The notes under the pieces are model-generated. The model saw nothing but the letters and a program-made list of their open reading frames with translations. It had not been told where the DNA came from and did not search any database. From Leptospirales bacterium (GTDB lineage Bacteria; Spirochaetota; Leptospiria; Leptospirales; Leptospiraceae): 64,000 nt of DNA. The stretch lies in the NCBI GenBank assembly GCA_013297885.1, contig JAAFIR010000010.1, forward strand, positions 1 through 64,000, read 5' to 3'. The translations under genes and the position numbers were made by a program. Position 1 is the stretch's first letter. The number at the start of each line of letters is the position of its first letter. Of the stretch, positions 62,117 through 64,000 are shown piece after piece.

Positions 62117-62749
62117 ATGTTAGAAGCAATGTTTGGAAAATTTGGAAAAACATTTCAACCCAATGAAATTATATTTTGTGAATACGAACCGGGTAACGAT
62201 TTTTATTTAATCCAAGAAGGACAAGTAAAAATAACTAAAACCGTTGGTAGTTCAGTAAAGACTTTAGATGTTTTAGAAGCGGGTGATATTTTTGGCGAAA
62301 TGGCAATTTTAGAAGAACAACCAAGGTCAGCTACTGCTTCAGCTATAAATGAAGTTAAAGCTTTAAATTTTAATAGAGCAAATTTTGAACTACTGATGAC
62401 AAAACAACCTCAATTGGCTTTAAGACTACTTACAATTTTTTCAACTAGAATTTATGATGCAAAAAGAAGATTAATGATTTTACTAATGGATGATATCATC
62501 GGTAAAGTTAGTGACGTATTTTTGATGTTATATGAAAAACAAACTTTCACAGATGGATTAAAAGAAATTACTTTAAAAGTTACTGCTGACGATGTTGCAA
62601 ATTGGTGTGGGCAACCTGTTGGTGAAGTTCAAAAAGTTTTAGCCCAATACAAAAAATCAGGCAAAATTGAAGTTTACGCTGATAGAATTCAAATTTTTAA
62701 CATCCAAGAATTCCAAAGAACAGTAGCTCAAAAACGTAAAGAGAAATAA
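62117..62749 (+). CDS. Crp/Fnr-family transcription regulator
   Basis: 210 residues. The cNMP-binding domain reads [22 protein letters not shown], then [21 protein letters not shown], which is close to the cAMP-binding consensus (GE(L/M)A..., PRSAT). The dimerisation helix follows, then a winged helix-turn-helix ([19 protein letters not shown], then [20 protein letters not shown]). It is likely cAMP- or cGMP-responsive. It follows the cNMP-TPR gene by one base and ends seven bases before tRNA-Arg. Confidence 0.88.
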   Translation: MLEAMFGKFGKTFQPNEIIFCEYEPGNDFYLIQEGQVKITKTVGSSVKTLDVLEAGDIFGEMAILEEQPRSATASAINEVKALNFNRANFELLMTKQPQLALRLLTIFSTRIYDAKRRLMILLMDDIIGKVSDVFLMLYEKQTFTDGLKEITLKVTADDVANWCGQPVGEVQKVLAQYKKSGKIEVYADRIQIFNIQEFQRTVAQKRKEK

Positions 62750-62755
62750 TTTTTT

Positions 62756-62829
62756 GCTCCCGTAGCTCAGGTGGATAGAGCATTTGTTTCCTAAACAAAG
62801 GGCCACTAGTTCGAATCTAGTCGGGGGCA
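62756..62829 (+). tRNA. tRNA-Arg (anticodon CCT)
   Basis: A 74-base cloverleaf. The acceptor stem GCTCCCG pairs with CGGGGGC (one T-G pair), discriminator base A. D arm GCTC...GAGC. Anticodon stem TTTGT/ACAAA with loop TTCCTAA, so the anticodon is CCT (62790-62792), reading AGG. T arm ACTAG-TTCGAAT-CTAGT. CCA is not encoded. Confidence 0.96.
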
Positions 62830-63083
62830 AGTTGCTTTTAAATTTTATTTTTGTCTTTGCTTTTGCTTGCATTTTTTTGAAATATCTATTATCGTTAAAC
62901 AATTGCTAGAAAATTTGTGTATTACTCACGTATTATTAGCTTTATAAATAAAAAAGTTTTGAGAGTTTTTGATTTTTCTTTATAAAATGTTATTCTTTAT
63001 CTTTTAAAAAGTCAAAAAACTTTTCTTGGAAAGTCTGTTTAGTTAAAAATTCATGGAGTAATTCTTTAGTTACAAGTATTTTT

Positions 63084-63689
63084 TTAGAATCCTAAAATAA
63101 AATTTTCAATCATTTTTTTTCCACCTTCTGTGGCAAATGATTCTGGATGAAATTGGATTCCTTCAATCGGAAATTCTTTGTGGCGAAGTCCCATAATTTC
63201 AAATTCATTTTCCTTGTTCACTTTTGCAGTAATCTCAAGACATTCTGGTAAAGAAGAAATTTCTGCCACCAATGAATGATATCTCATCACTTCCAAATCT
63301 TGTGGAAGATTTTTAAAAACACCTTTTTCATCATGAGTGATTTTAGAAATCTTCCCATGCATTGGAATTTTTGCTCGAACCACTTTTCCGCCAAAATAAT
63401 GAGCAATTCCTTGCATACCAAGACAAACTCCAAGCACAGGAATTGTTTTTCCCAAATTCAAAATCACATCAGCACAAACTCCAAAATAATTTTTGTCTTT
63501 GGAATCTCCTGGACCTGGTGAAATAATAATTCGATTGTAATTTTGGGATTCAATTTCTGTAATACTTTTTTCGTCATTTCGTATTACTTCCAAAACAAAA
63601 TCAGTTTTGGAATTTTCTAAAATTTCCCCGAGGTATTGGTACAGATTAAAAGTAAATGAATCATAATTATCAATTAGTAAAACTTTCAT
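63084..63689 (-). CDS. trpG: Anthranilate synthase component II / glutamine amidotransferase TrpG (PabA-like)
   Basis: A 201-residue class I glutamine amidotransferase. LLIDNYDSFTFNLYQYLGE is the start, PGPGDSKD the oxyanion region, PVLGVCLGMQGIAHYFGG contains the nucleophile cysteine, and IQFHPESFATEGGKKMIENF the catalytic histidine and glutamate. It supplies ammonia to the synthase subunit encoded just upstream (ATGA overlap, 63686-63689). TrpG and PabA cannot be told apart by sequence alone, and one protein may serve both tryptophan and folate synthesis. Confidence 0.9.
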   Translation of the reverse strand: MKVLLIDNYDSFTFNLYQYLGEILENSKTDFVLEVIRNDEKSITEIESQNYNRIIISPGPGDSKDKNYFGVCADVILNLGKTIPVLGVCLGMQGIAHYFGGKVVRAKIPMHGKISKITHDEKGVFKNLPQDLEVMRYHSLVAEISSLPECLEITAKVNKENEFEIMGLRHKEFPIEGIQFHPESFATEGGKKMIENFILGF

Positions 63690-64000
63690 AAAATTTTTTT
63701 GGATAAAAAAGAATTTAAAACTTTTTCACCAGCTCCGAGTTTATTTTTAATTTCTTGGTATTCATTTTTGATAATCGAGTCATACACAATTCCACTAGAT
63801 GCTTGGGTAAATAATTTTTCACCAGAAATAAAAATGGAACGAATTGGAATTGCAAAAGTGCAGTCTCCATTTAAACCAAAAATTCCCACCCCTCCACCAT
63901 ATGGACCACGAGGATTTTTTTCTTCACGAGAAATTATTTTCATCGATTCAATTTTTGGTGCTCCAGAAAGTGTGCCAGCAGGAAAAGATTCAGCAAGACC
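63686..64000 (-). CDS. trpE: Anthranilate synthase component I TrpE (or PabB), C-terminal part
   Basis: The frame is open to the right edge of the window, so only the last 104 residues are visible. Reading inward from the edge, SFPAGTLSGAPKIESMKII is the chorismate-binding signature of TrpE and PabB. REEKNPRGPYGGGVGIFGLNGD and then FTQASSGIVYDS complete the active-site end, with the final glutamate-rich helix. TrpE and PabB are both possible. The pairing with TrpG and the presence of trpC in the window favour TrpE slightly. Confidence 0.87.
   Translation of the reverse strand, partial: GLAESFPAGTLSGAPKIESMKIISREEKNPRGPYGGGVGIFGLNGDCTFAIPIRSIFISGEKLFTQASSGIVYDSIIKNEYQEIKNKLGAGEKVLNSFLSKKIL

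Noticed and set aside
62657-62902. Minus-strand 81-codon ORF over tRNA-Arg
   Set aside because: It is antisense to the Crp gene end and the tRNA. The peptide LPPTRFELVALCLGNKC is the reverse translation of the tRNA, a common false ORF.

Overview
The window looks like chromosome from a spirochaete close to Leptospira, in an unusually AT-rich lineage (below about 30% GC by eye). The evidence is a flaA2-flaA1 flagellar sheath operon, a very long spirochaete-type GreA, a DUF1564-like remnant, many small lipoproteins with loose lipoboxes, and a large set of Cache/MCP and PP2C sensor proteins. No rRNA, CRISPR array, prophage or intact insertion sequence was seen. One tRNA (Arg, CCT) is present.

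Layout. 1-4.1 kb: a partial gene, a frameshifted DUF1564-like gene, and a likely arsenosugar module (glycosyltransferase, AhpD-like protein, radical SAM ArsS). 4.1-7.3 kb: FHA protein, MurD, an anti-anti-sigma STAS protein, TrpC with a non-canonical start, and a PUR-type nucleic-acid-binding protein. 7.3-12.1 kb: FlaA2, FlaA1 and giant GreA. 12.1-17.3 kb: TopA, dNTPase, DedA, HNH nuclease and a lipoprotein. 17.3-25.7 kb: a tight minus-strand operon, in transcription order response regulator, histidine kinase, ArgJ, membrane GAF-like protein, membrane PP2C phosphatase, diverged HisI-like protein, MltG. 26-34 kb: FGE-like protein, lipoproteins, GT39 transferase, HNH-like protein, LptE-like lipoprotein, MCP, Sco, pseudo-receiver and HAD hydrolase. 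34-45 kb: PheS, Mpl, Yip1-like protein, quinone reductase, CysK, SPOR protein, CarD (ATT start), PIN-TRAM protein, FlaA-like protein, PdxJ and a TPR-like exported protein. 45-53 kb: two tandem Cache-HAMP-PP2C-TPR paralogues and a large MCP. 53-64 kb: small lipoproteins, alpha/beta hydrolase, RecA, AlkB-like oxygenase, membrane GT2, an inactive LytM-like protein, two cyclic-nucleotide-domain proteins, tRNA-Arg, TrpG and the TrpE C-terminus.

The most unusual content is a family of 13 intergenic elements (C1-C13 below), about one per 5 kb. Each is built from three short conserved boxes (A, B, C) separated by two hairpins whose sequence differs from copy to copy but stays base-paired. Comparing the copies shows compensatory changes in two further helices: box A with the end of box C (GCGAA/TTCGC, GCGAT/ATCGC, GCAAA/TTTGC, GTAAA/TTTAC), and the start of box B with box C (GGG/CCC, GTG/CAC, GAG/CTC). 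This supports one folded three-way-junction structure, kept either as RNA or as single-stranded DNA. Orientation in this annotation: strand + means box order A-B-C on the + strand. P1 = box A:box C end; P2 = hairpin between A and B; P3 = GNG:CN'C helix of boxes B and C; P4 = hairpin between B and C.

Signalling is the main functional theme: one STAS protein, three PP2C/SpoIIE-type phosphatases, two MCPs, a two-component pair, a phosphorylation-dead receiver and two cyclic-nucleotide proteins. The trp genes are split between trpC at 6.2 kb and trpE-trpG at 63-64 kb. Two genes, trpC and carD, have no ATG, GTG or TTG that could give a full-length protein; both appear to start at ATT.
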